Notes under the pieces: model-generated
What the model was told of the DNA's origin: nothing
The model's database searches: none
What the model saw: only the letters and a program-made list of their open reading frames with translations
DNA from: Endozoicomonas atrinae
Lineage (GTDB): Bacteria; Pseudomonadota; Gammaproteobacteria; Pseudomonadales; Endozoicomonadaceae
DNA: 45,587 bases
Assembly (NCBI RefSeq): GCF_001647025.1
Contig: NZ_LUKQ02000013.1
Coordinates: 1 to 45,587, forward strand
Direction of reading: 5' to 3'
Made by a program: the position numbers and the translations under genes
In this document: piece after piece, positions 1-9,700 of the stretch
How the letters are laid out: the number at the start of each line of letters is the position of its first letter
Position numbering within the stretch: position 1 is the first letter of the stretch

Positions 1-260
1 AAATCAACATGCCCAAAACCTTCGGGTAGCTGTGGTCGACGAGACATCTGTTCCAGATAAAATGCTTGGTAATGATGCCTGAGCATAGCTGGATTCAGGT
101 TAAGGATTTAGAAATTACGATTGGTATGAGTTTTGTCTTGGGTCAAAGGTGAATTAGCACAGGGGCAGTCCAAAAGGCTTGGAAAATCAAAAAACAGGCA
201 AACTGATTTTGTTATTGATGTTTGCCTCCAGGTGGCTCAAATGCCTAGGAGGCATTATTG
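1..260. other. Left-edge stretch without a confident gene
   Basis: No supported gene. One frame stays open from base 1 to a TAA at 58-60 and could be the tail of a gene beginning outside the window, but nothing in it is recognisable. Bases 108-127 closely resemble (17 of 20) the right terminus of the MITE-like element at 17766-17942. A hairpin terminator for the SDR gene lies at 188-227, and a short palindrome (ATGCCT/AGGCAT) at 241-255. Confidence 0.4.
188..227 (-). terminator. Rho-independent terminator of the SDR gene
   Basis: Read on the minus strand, AGGCAAAC pairs with GTTTGCCT (plus positions 220-227 and 196-203) and is followed by a run of six U (complement of the A-run 189-194). It starts 34 bases after the SDR stop codon, so it fits an intrinsic terminator for that gene. 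The loop is rather long (16 nt). Confidence 0.6.
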
Positions 261-1022
261 TTACAGCTTCAAACCACCATCCAGCTCTAAAACTCGCCCA
301 TTGTAATAATCATTTTCAAAAATAAAGCCAACGGTCTGGGCAATTTCTTCCGGTGTTCCCATTCGTCCAACCGGAATGCCGGCGGTTAATCTGGCTTTGG
401 CTTCTGGCTTCATGCTGCCAGTCATTTCCGTTTCAATAACGCCTGGAGCAATGGCTGCACAACGGATGCCGTATTTGGCCAGCTCTTTGGACCAGGTTAC
501 CGTCATGGCTGAAACACCCGCTTTGGCGGCAGAGTAGTTACTTTGTCCAAAGTTCCCTTCACGGGCAATGCTGGCGATATTGACGATAACACCCTGTGAG
601 CCGCTTTCAATCATGCTGGCTGCGACTTCACGGCCGCAGAGGAATACACCAGTCAGGTTAACATTTATGACGGCCTGCCATTTGTCGAAGGAGAGTTTGT
701 CGGTCACTTTGCCATCTTTGGCTTTGATCAGCAGACCATCCCTGAGAATTCCAGCATTATTTACCAGGCCATTCAATGGACCCAGTTCTGCTGAGGCTTT
801 CTGGACCGCTGCTTCAACCTGAGCCTCTTCAGCAACATTGGCTGGCAGTGCTACAGCATTAACACCTTTTGAACGACAGAGTTCGGCTGCTTCATGAAGT
901 TCGGGGGTGTCCAGATCGATAAGGCCTATGTTGGCACCACGCTCTGCAAACCAGCTGGCCATTGCCAGGCCGAGCCCTCTGGCAGCACCTGTGATCAGGA
1001 TATTTTTATCTTTGATGTTCAT
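261..1022 (-). CDS. SDR-family NAD(P)-dependent oxidoreductase (FabG-like)
   Basis: Cytoplasmic short-chain dehydrogenase of 253 residues, the usual length of the classical SDR family. Visible landmarks are the nucleotide-binding TGAARGLG at residues 11-18, the NNAG motif at 88-91, and the catalytic Ser151, Tyr163 and Lys167 (YSAAK). The C-terminal GRVLELDGG is the typical FabG/3-hydroxyacyl-CoA dehydrogenase ending. A segment around 92-112 (DGLLIKAKDGKVTDKL) matches the bacterial subgroup annotated as 3-oxoacyl-ACP or acetoacetyl-CoA reductases. Substrate cannot be read from sequence; reduction of a 3-ketoacyl thioester or dehydrogenation of a 3-hydroxyacyl-CoA are the likeliest. The gene is monocistronic, divergent from hugZ, with its own terminator downstream. 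The family call is firm, the substrate open. Confidence 0.9.
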   Translation of the reverse strand: MNIKDKNILITGAARGLGLAMASWFAERGANIGLIDLDTPELHEAAELCRSKGVNAVALPANVAEEAQVEAAVQKASAELGPLNGLVNNAGILRDGLLIKAKDGKVTDKLSFDKWQAVINVNLTGVFLCGREVAASMIESGSQGVIVNIASIAREGNFGQSNYSAAKAGVSAMTVTWSKELAKYGIRCAAIAPGVIETEMTGSMKPEAKARLTAGIPVGRMGTPEEIAQTVGFIFENDYYNGRVLELDGGLKL

Positions 1023-1105
1023 AATTGTTCTTATACTTCATTGGTGGACGGTACAGTGATCATCCTGAAACGAAACGGAATAAAAGACAACATCCATAAT
1101 GGTTA

Positions 1106-1133
1106 TTGATAATAAATCTCATTCCCATATAAT
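1106..1133 (+). promoter_or_regulatory. Sigma-70 promoter overlapped by a Fur-box-like operator, upstream of hugZ
   Basis: A -35 TTGATA (1106-1111), a 16-bp spacer and a perfect -10 TATAAT (1128-1133) lie about 87 bases before the hugZ start. Inside the promoter, TGATAATAAATCTCA at 1107-1121 matches the 7-1-7 Fur consensus (TGATAAT-N-ATTATCA) at 12 of 14 arm positions. Iron repression is the expected control for a haem-degrading HugZ protein. The site is seen; regulation is inferred. Confidence 0.6.
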
Positions 1134-1219
1134 GCGATCAACACATCATCAGTGGCTGATTTTTCAACAGTTACACTGTCAATAAACGATAATGAATAAA
1201 CACCCACAGGAGTTTAGTT

Positions 1220-1933
1220 ATGATGGATACCAAGGAAGCAGCGGCATGTGAGGCCAGAAAACTGCTGCTGGGGGAATACCACGGCATTTTGTCGACGCAC
1301 TCCAAGGATGTTCCGGGCTACCCCTTTGGTTCTGTCATGCCTTATTGCCTGGACGCGAATGGTTGCCCAATCATTCAAATCAGTACGATTGCCCAGCACA
1401 CCAAAAATATCGAAGAAAACCCAAGAGTTTCGCTTATTGTCAGTGACACGGATACTGATGACGTGCACACAGCCGGGCGCCTGACCTGGATGGGAGACGC
1501 CGAAAAAATAGAAACCCCTGAAGACGTTGCTGAGCACTACTTCAACTATTTCCCTCAGGCCAGAAACTACAGCAACACCCATAACTTCGATTTCTACCGC
1601 ATCAAGCTGGTGAAGGCTCGCTTTATCGGTGGTTTTGGTAAAATTTTCTGGGTGAAAAATGAGTTGCTTTGCAAAGCGAACCCATTCTTTGGTGAAGCGG
1701 GCAAAGGCATGATTGATCATATGAATGAAGATCATGTGGATGCCATGGTGAAGTATTGTCTGGCTGCTAAAGTCGTTATTCCTGAAGGAGTTAGTCCAAA
1801 AATGGCAGGGGTCGACTCAGAAGGCATGCATATCCTGCTGGGCAGGAAAGTGGTCCGTATTCCATTTCCAGAGAATGCGGTCAGTGCCATGGAAGTTCGC
1901 CAGCAGCTGGTGGCCATGGCCAAAGCGGCTTGA
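1220..1933 (+). CDS. hugZ: HugZ-family haem-utilisation protein (pyridoxamine 5'-phosphate oxidase-like fold)
   Basis: 237 residues. The first ~150 form a PNPOx-like split-barrel domain (start-proximal LLLGEYHGILSTHSKDVPGYPFGSVMPY, then the AQHTKNIEENPRVSL block); the last ~80 form a DUF2470-type domain (GMIDHMNEDHVDAMVKYC) that in HugZ proteins supplies haem contacts. HugZ proteins bind haem and in several bacteria degrade it to release iron, in the cytoplasm. AGGAG at 1209-1213 supports the ATG at 1220; an alternative ATG follows directly. A Fur-box-like promoter upstream agrees with an iron-responsive role. General PNPOx-like flavoproteins are the alternative, but the two-domain layout favours HugZ. 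Confidence 0.8.
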   Translation: MMDTKEAAACEARKLLLGEYHGILSTHSKDVPGYPFGSVMPYCLDANGCPIIQISTIAQHTKNIEENPRVSLIVSDTDTDDVHTAGRLTWMGDAEKIETPEDVAEHYFNYFPQARNYSNTHNFDFYRIKLVKARFIGGFGKIFWVKNELLCKANPFFGEAGKGMIDHMNEDHVDAMVKYCLAAKVVIPEGVSPKMAGVDSEGMHILLGRKVVRIPFPENAVSAMEVRQQLVAMAKAA

Positions 1934-1973
1934 TGCCACTCTGAGCTGGCAACCCTTGAAAAAAAACGACACC

Positions 1974-2084
1974 GCCTCTATATAGGAGGCTCCAATGATT
2001 AACGGGGCCTCTTATGCGCTTCCTCTTTCTACTGTTTATTCTTTTACCCATCCTGGAAATGGTGGTGCTGATCAAAGTGGGTAG
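1974..2084 (+). promoter_or_regulatory. Short leader ORF with strong, hairpin-held RBS overlapping the fxsA start
   Basis: A consensus Shine-Dalgarno AGGAGG (1984-1989) sits five bases before an ATG at 1995 that opens a 29-codon ORF (stop TAG 2082-2084) in another frame, overlapping the first 23 codons of fxsA. The same SD can pair in a small hairpin (GCCTC 1974-1978 with GAGGC 1986-1990). The fxsA ATG itself (2014) has only a weak GGGG upstream. This may be a leader peptide coupled to fxsA or simply a distant SD; the short peptide is not recognisable. Confidence 0.3.
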
Positions 2085-2511
2085 CATCATCGGTGCCTGG
2101 AATGCGGTTGCCCTGGTTATTCTGTCGGTATTTATTGGTATCGAAGTGATTCGCCGTCAGGGCTTCAAAACAACGTTAAGGGCCCGCCAGAAGATGGCTG
2201 CAGGCGAACTGCCCGCTATGGAAATGCTGGAAAATCTGGCCATTGCCCTGGGCGGCCTGTTGATGTTGATCCCCGGCTTTATTACCGACTTTCTGGGGAT
2301 ATTCCTGTTGATTCCACCGGTTCGTCGGCTGCTGATCCGCCGCTGGCTGAAAGTCAGCGGGGTTAAGGTCCAACAAACCAATATCTACGAGGCTGAGTAC
2401 CGGCGTGAGCCATCATGGCATCACGAGCAAACCCATCTTAACCACACCATTGATGGGGACTATACCCGTGAAGAGGATGATGGTGGCTCAGGAAGTCAAA
2501 AGCGCCCGTAA
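2014..2511 (+). CDS. fxsA: FxsA family membrane protein
   Basis: 165 residues, matching the FxsA family, a small inner-membrane protein first described in E. coli as relieving F-plasmid exclusion of phage T7; its normal cellular job is unclear. The N-terminus MRFLFLLFILLPILEMVVLIKVG is a family hallmark and gives the first membrane segment, followed by a second at ~28-45 and a re-entrant or paired segment at ~75-105 (GGLLMLIPGFITDFLGIFLLIPPVRRLL), another hallmark. The C-terminal ~50 residues are hydrophilic and acidic. The start at 2014 is chosen because it aligns with the family, although the best ribosome-binding site belongs to an overlapping short ORF. FxsA next to groESL is a common gammaproteobacterial gene order. 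Confidence 0.9.
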   Translation: MRFLFLLFILLPILEMVVLIKVGSIIGAWNAVALVILSVFIGIEVIRRQGFKTTLRARQKMAAGELPAMEMLENLAIALGGLLMLIPGFITDFLGIFLLIPPVRRLLIRRWLKVSGVKVQQTNIYEAEYRREPSWHHEQTHLNHTIDGDYTREEDDGGSGSQKRP

Positions 2512-2611
2512 TTGATAAGCCTTGATTTCTGAACATTTAACGAATTTATCAGTCTATCTGGAGTGCAAGTCCTGAGTTTTGTGGAAAAGTCAGTTTTTTT
2601 TCCATTAGCCT

Positions 2612-2636
2612 CTTGAAAACTGCATCAGCCACCCAT
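2612..2636 (+). promoter_or_regulatory. Sigma-32 heat-shock promoter of groESL
   Basis: CTTGAA at 2612-2617, a 13-bp spacer, then ACCCAT at 2631-2636, against the sigma-32 consensus CTTGAA-N13/14-CCCCAT. Only the first -10 base differs. It is the only heat-shock-like promoter before groES, about 240 bases from its start, implying a leader of roughly 205 nt. Confidence 0.75.
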
Positions 2637-2849
2637 ACTAAGTGGAACACCTGATAAGACTTCGGCAAGGCTTTGAACTTTCATTTAAGGCCAGTGCCAA
2701 AGTGAATTTCATCCCTGGTGAATACTTGGGAGGTTCGGGTAAACCGGGCCATAGTGAAGCGATAGTACATCATTTCACTGCCATTACGTTGATAGCGAGC
2801 AACCTGTAAAAGGTTGCACGGCATAAGCAAACTGTTGGAGAAAGAATCG
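2637..2849 (+). promoter_or_regulatory. Long 5' leader of groESL with a hairpin before the RBS
   Basis: About 200 bases of predicted transcribed leader without a convincing ORF. A compact hairpin, GCAACCT (2799-2805) pairing with AGGTTGC (2811-2817) around a 5-base loop, lies 19 bases before the groES SD (GGAG, 2837-2840). A weaker AGTGAA/TTCACT pairing is possible at 2754-2779. Whether this is a regulatory leader is unknown. Confidence 0.35.
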
Positions 2850-3143
2850 ATGAAAATCCGTCCGTTGCGTGATCGCGTGGTCGTTCGTCGTGTCGAAGAA
2901 GAAACTACCTCTGCTGGTGGCATCGTACTGCCAGGTTCTGCAACTGAAAAGCCTAATCAGGGTGTTGTGGTTGCAGTCGGCGATGGCGTGTTCCTGGACA
3001 ATGGTGAAAAGCGTCCTGTTGGCGTTAGCGTTGGTGACAAGGTTATCTTCGGCAAGTATGCGGACTCAAACACCGTGAAGATTGACGGTGAAGAGCTGAT
3101 CATTCTGTCTGAAAGTGACATTTCCGCCGTTCTGGAAGGCTGA
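2850..3143 (+). CDS. groES: Co-chaperonin GroES
   Basis: 97-residue GroES (Cpn10). It forms the heptameric lid that closes the GroEL folding chamber in the cytoplasm. The start [14 protein letters not shown] at 2850 is the universal GroES N-terminus; an upstream ATG at 2814 would add 12 unsupported residues and lies inside a leader hairpin. GGAG at 2837-2840 is correctly placed for 2850. The mobile-loop region (residues ~16-33, [23 protein letters not shown]) and the closing DISAVLEG are conserved. It is followed 60 bases later by groEL in one operon behind the sigma-32 promoter. Confidence 0.98.
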   Translation: MKIRPLRDRVVVRRVEEETTSAGGIVLPGSATEKPNQGVVVAVGDGVFLDNGEKRPVGVSVGDKVIFGKYADSNTVKIDGEELIILSESDISAVLEG

Positions 3144-3185
3144 TTGTTCAGCAATCAAACGGCAATTTTCCGATTTCACAAATAG

Positions 3186-4847
<1,662 letters not shown>

Positions 4848-4935
4848 TGCTTCCCGGTAGATGAGCTGGGTTTTAATGGATCTGGCTTTGGTCTGCCATG
4901 TCAGTAATGACTAAACTGCTTATATAACTCAAAGT

Positions 4936-4970
4936 AAAACCGGCATTTGATTACAAATGCCGGTTTTTTT
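4936..4970 (+). terminator. Rho-independent terminator after groEL
   Basis: A perfect 14-bp stem (AAAACCGGCATTTG 4936-4949 with its complement 4954-4967), a 4-base ATTA loop, and a T-run reaching 4970. Because the arms start with A-runs, it can also act on the minus strand and so may terminate the convergent 472-residue gene. Confidence 0.95.
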
Positions 4971-4992
4971 ATGACCTGAACTTTGTGCCTTT

Positions 4993-6411
4993 TTACCTGG
5001 GCTTAATAGATTTAATGCGATGAAGCTTAATGGGCATTGTGATGCTGCCGCCTCCAGATCGAACTTTCAATAACAGCCTTTCGCGTTCGACGGCTATCAG
5101 CTCTCCTCGGAAACTTTTCGACTGCTCGACAAAGACCTCTAGCCAGGCGCCAATATGATCAGGTAACTCATAAATAGGAATATCTCTGGACCGTTGATGG
5201 TTCAGTCTTTCCGTTTTCTGGTCGGTTGAAGGCACTTCATCAACGAAGATGTAGGTTTTTGAGTCATCACCATAGCTGGGTTGAGGCTTCCATTCCTTCT
5301 CGATTGGTGATTCGTTATTCATGGAAGGGGTTTCTGCCATCTCCTGGTCATCTGTATCCCCAGCCGGGCCAAAATGAGCTGGAGTGATGATTTCAAAAGG
5401 AGAAACGGTGCTGTTGTTAACCTGCAGAGAGAGGCCAAATGATGAAACCCAGAGCTCAGTATCATATACAGATAAGGCCTGAGGGTGGAAGCTGGGAGGT
5501 AAGTGTGCCTTGATGGTCACAGTACCTGGATTCTTCAGAAAGTTGATATAGGCATTCTTCATCGCTTCGTTAGGGACAATGCCTGTTGTATAAAAATAAA
5601 AGCTGTCCGGCAGGTCGATTAGACGGTTAATGTATTCTTCGGTAGAAATTCCAGAACTATGGGCACAATACTGGTTGCTCATCTTGACCAGACCCTCATC
5701 CTGATAGGAGAATTCAGCGCTGCTTAGAGAGGGAACTTGCATGAAATCATTGAGAGCAGGAGATCCTTTTTTGTAAAAGCTTGCCTGTATGGAGGCCTTA
5801 TATAGGTTTGTGGCACTGATACCAAATCGAACCACCATTTTCTGATTTTCGGGGGTGTAATTATATTCCCAGAAGTGTCCATCAATGAGCGTATAAATAC
5901 CCATCTGCTTCAATTCACTCAGGCCGATAATATATTCATCACCACAGATAGGCTCTACTATTCCATCTAGCTCTTCTTTGAGTTGTAACTGGCGCGTATC
6001 ATTGAATCCTGTATAAAATTCTTCATTACCGGCTAGTGGAAGTCGAATTCCATCATACTGGAAGCGCAATGAATCAGGTAGTTCTGAGACTTCTCCAGTA
6101 CTGACATCATACATGGTCTTCATCATTGTCAAAGTGCTGGGGAAGATGACAGATAGCCTTTCTATATTGACTGGGCTTTTAAAGGCTTTCGCAGGGATTA
6201 CTGTTATTTTTGTTATTGTTACTTTTCCAGTTATATGAACATTAACTTCATCAAACTTTATATCTGCGTAATCAGATGCCAGAGGTGCATACTTGTTTAT
6301 TGCTTCAATCAGCTGGGTTTCAGCATAAAGCTTAAATCCAAACCATCCTGCAGGGACAAAAAAAACAATAGGTATAAAGAATACTTTGATCAAGAAATTA
6401 ATCATTGGCAT
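4993..6411 (-). CDS. Membrane-anchored hypothetical protein (472 aa)
   Basis: Not recognised. Residues ~3-28 (FLIKVFFIPIVFFVPAGWF) form a hydrophobic N-terminal anchor with a short leader, so most of the protein probably sits in the periplasm. The next ~300 residues are beta-rich without a known motif. Residues ~335-400 are low-complexity and acidic/polar and likely disordered. The last ~60 (from YELPDHIGAWLEVFVEQ through FRGELIAVERERLLLKVRSGG to HRIKSI) read like a small Sm- or SH3-like beta-barrel; this is inference. Only two obvious cysteines are visible (Cys155 region in PICGDEY and in NQYCAHSS). The gene is divergent from the 1109-residue orphan across an AT-rich 325-bp gap and convergent with groEL. 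Confidence 0.75.
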   Translation of the reverse strand: MPMINFLIKVFFIPIVFFVPAGWFGFKLYAETQLIEAINKYAPLASDYADIKFDEVNVHITGKVTITKITVIPAKAFKSPVNIERLSVIFPSTLTMMKTMYDVSTGEVSELPDSLRFQYDGIRLPLAGNEEFYTGFNDTRQLQLKEELDGIVEPICGDEYIIGLSELKQMGIYTLIDGHFWEYNYTPENQKMVVRFGISATNLYKASIQASFYKKGSPALNDFMQVPSLSSAEFSYQDEGLVKMSNQYCAHSSGISTEEYINRLIDLPDSFYFYTTGIVPNEAMKNAYINFLKNPGTVTIKAHLPPSFHPQALSVYDTELWVSSFGLSLQVNNSTVSPFEIITPAHFGPAGDTDDQEMAETPSMNNESPIEKEWKPQPSYGDDSKTYIFVDEVPSTDQKTERLNHQRSRDIPIYELPDHIGAWLEVFVEQSKSFRGELIAVERERLLLKVRSGGGSITMPIKLHRIKSIKPR

Positions 6412-6736
6412 TACCTGAATGCGGTATTTCTACGTAAGGTGAATATTTGTTGATTATTCACTCCTTTATAAAAATATGTTCTTGTTTTTTTTATTTATCA
6501 AGTATTGGGTGGTTTATTTTTAATTAGAAACGATGGTTGTTAGGCAAGTGTCACATTTTAAATTATCTTTTTGTTTGCTGTTGAAGTTGTCAAAAAAACA
6601 ATGAGTTGTAATATTTTGTTTTTATTGATTTTTTCTGTTTTTTTTATTGGTGTTATATTTATTGTAATGACCTAGTGTGTTTAAAAAATATTAATTGACT
6701 CTTATCTGAATCAATATTGATTTAAAAGGATTTTCT
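6412..6736. other. AT-rich divergent intergenic region
   Basis: 325 bases between the two divergent orphan genes, clearly more AT-rich than the flanking genes, with many T-runs (6480-6500, 6600-6660). A TTGACT at 6695-6700 resembles a -35 element but no good -10 lies at the right distance. The SD AAAGGA (6725-6730) belongs to the plus-strand gene. No ORF of note. Such AT-rich gaps are typical of H-NS-bound or acquired DNA, which here is inference. Confidence 0.5.
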
Positions 6737-9700
6737 ATGACCACTCCAGGATCCCCTCCATCAGGCAACTCAGTTGGTCCTTCAGTACCCCCAACACATA
6801 CTGGTGATAGAGACCCTGCAAAGACAGGTAAAACGTCAACTCAGCAGAGTGTCTCTCCTCACCCTGCAGAAACGAGTATTCCCAGAGATGGTGATTCTGT
6901 TAGAAGTAGCGGGCTGCCTGAAAATGTTCAACCAGCCAGCGCCCCGGGAAGTACGGTTTCTCCAAACAGGTCGGGTGGAGGTCCTGAAGAAATTAGGAAA
7001 AGTTTGAACAAGCTTTTGCACGATCAGGAACCTCTTGCACAAAGCCTCAAGCAAAAAGAAGAGATGAGGTATATTGACGCAACTGCATTTGCGCTGGAAG
7101 AAATGCAGAAAAAAATGGAAGATAAGTGGGATCTTCCAGAAGAAAAAGTTGTTAAGGCATTTAATAAAGCGTCTAAGGAAATAATTAAGCAACTGAAAAA
7201 GGATAAGTTGGATGATGTAAAAGTAACCTTTAATTTGCCTGGTGGGGAAAGGGTCCGCTTAATTCCGCCCGAGCTGGAAGGTTTGGATTTACCGTTATCT
7301 GACTTGAGATCATGGGTTGGTAAATCTCAGGATTTAGTTAAAGAGCTGAAAGCTAAACATCAACAGGAACTGAAAGCTAAACATCAATCTGAGGATGTTG
7401 AGGAAAGCATAAAACAGAAAATTTCCAGCGGTACTGAAAGTTTTGACCGACTTCTTCATCAGTTATCTCAGAGTGGCGGTTCTTCCGAGCAAGAGATTCA
7501 GGGCTTTCAGGACCAATTTGAGTTGATAAAACATCCAATCATCCACCTTGAATTCAAAGGCGTTAGTGTGGAGTCTCAAGGGAGGCCAAGGAATACTAGT
7601 ACTCCCAAGCCAGCAGGACCACTTCCTTCACATGTAACTACCAATGATCCTGAGCATGAGCCGGTTGTTTCTGAAGACGGGGATTCAGCTTTTGGGGAAG
7701 GAGAAATACTCTCACCCGAGGACGACCATAAGAAAAAGACAGAAAGAGCGAGACAGCAAGCGCTTGATGCATTGAAAAGTAACGTAGACGCACATGCAAA
7801 GGAAAGCGCAGATACTAGTCATATAGCTCCTGAAGACACGGTAAATCAATGGGGGCGGGTACAAGAGCAGATTAGAGGTTTTTTACCTCCTAGGTTTGAG
7901 AACGATGAGGATGCTGACTCTGGTGTTGACATCCCGGTAGCTCCTTGGACAGGCCCGCAACGTTCAAACATGCCGCCTGGGGCCTTGCCTGAAAGGGCTG
8001 ATGAAGCCAGCCCCCGTAGCAATGCTGGTGATCAAGCGGGAGAGTCCGGGAGAAGGGTCAGTTTTGAAGATGATGATAGTGTATCGTCTTTGTCTACCCA
8101 GTCGTTGACTATGTTTCGGGTTAAGAATGATGATGGTCTTGGCTTATACCGTGCTTTGTTTGCATATCATACCGGAGACAGAGGTTGGGAGTATGATTCT
8201 GAAGCTGAAGTGCGTGCCATGATGAGAGATGAGGCTATCGCTCAACCGATAAAACTGGCCATTGAAAAGGCTGCCAATGAGTACCTTGATCTGGATTCTT
8301 ACAATACCGCTCAGCGTACAATAGTGCAGAGAATGGAGGATTTGGATAAGGAAGGGCGATTAGTCGAGGAAATTTTTGACAAGGCGATAGTGAATGGAAA
8401 GTTCTCTGACAGAACGTTCAGTCATCTTCCAGAGGTGCTGGGTGTCACAGACTTAATGACCAGTGATCGCAATGATCCCTATGCTTTTGAGATGAGAACT
8501 CTGTCCAAGCTTATTATCGATGAACTACCCGCTGCGCTAAACGTACCTGTATCCAGTAATGATGGTCAACCAGGATTTCGAAGGCTGAATGAAGGTTTTG
8601 GTGTAGTGTTAGGAGCTGATGGGTTTGATGACGATGAAGATGATGTCTCAACTGTCTCAAGTCCGCTTTTAAGAACTGACCTTCCAGAAGACGTTATTCC
8701 AGATTTTCAGCCAGCCACTACTGGGGAAGACCGTGTTGAAACACCGTCTTCAGTTTCAGACCAGGGCCAGAGAGGACTGGTATCTGAACTCAGTATTGCT
8801 GAGGGTTTAAATAGTACGCACCCACTGCAGGAAATGTCTGAACAGGAGATACGCCTGTTTACAGAATATAACTTATGGGAGCACCTGCATCCTCATGAGA
8901 TCCATATGATAGAAAGAGTGCCTTTCTATAGTGGTGTAAATGGCTTAATACCTGGTGGTTCTAGCAAAGCAGAACCAGCAGATGGCCTTGAACCAAGTAC
9001 AACAAGTACAAAATGGAAGAAGCTGCCAAATTTTGGTGAGCTGTGTCAGCGATATCTTGTTGCTCAGGAGCTACCAATACCGGATGTTGCAGAGGAGGAA
9101 TCGCCAGCGGTATCCCCAGGGCCATCACCAGTTGTATCTTCGGGTCAGTCGCCAGTAATGCCTCCCCAGCCTTTGGGAGCCGGAGAGGTTCTCAATGAGG
9201 ATGGCGTTGGCTTATTCCGAGCCTTGTTTGCTTATCAAACCAGAGATGGTTCTTGGAAGAGCGCTGGCCAAGAGGATATACGTGCGAGGATTCTGGAGGA
9301 AGAAACCTCTGAATCTATAAAAGCGGCAATTGGAAAAGCGGTAGAGGGATATCCTCTTCTGGGGCTCACTGATAGGGTTAACCCTGTAATTACTCAGAAA
9401 CTACGTGAGACCGATGGAAAGAGGGTTTTAGTTGAACAGATTTTTGATAATGCGATAGCTAGTGGGGAGTTCTCTGGTCAAGCATTCACTGGTCTTGCAG
9501 AGGTTCTGGGTATCACTGATACACCGAATGCAGACTCCAACGGTGTATTTACTACAGGGGTAGGAAATTTATCTCTTGAGATTATTAGAAAACTAGCTGA
9601 TGAACTACAAGTACCCAGATCCGAGGATAATGGACTCCAAAGGCAGGGAGATGATTTCCGGTTGGTGGTTGATTCTGACTATTGGGAGAGTGAGGAGAAT

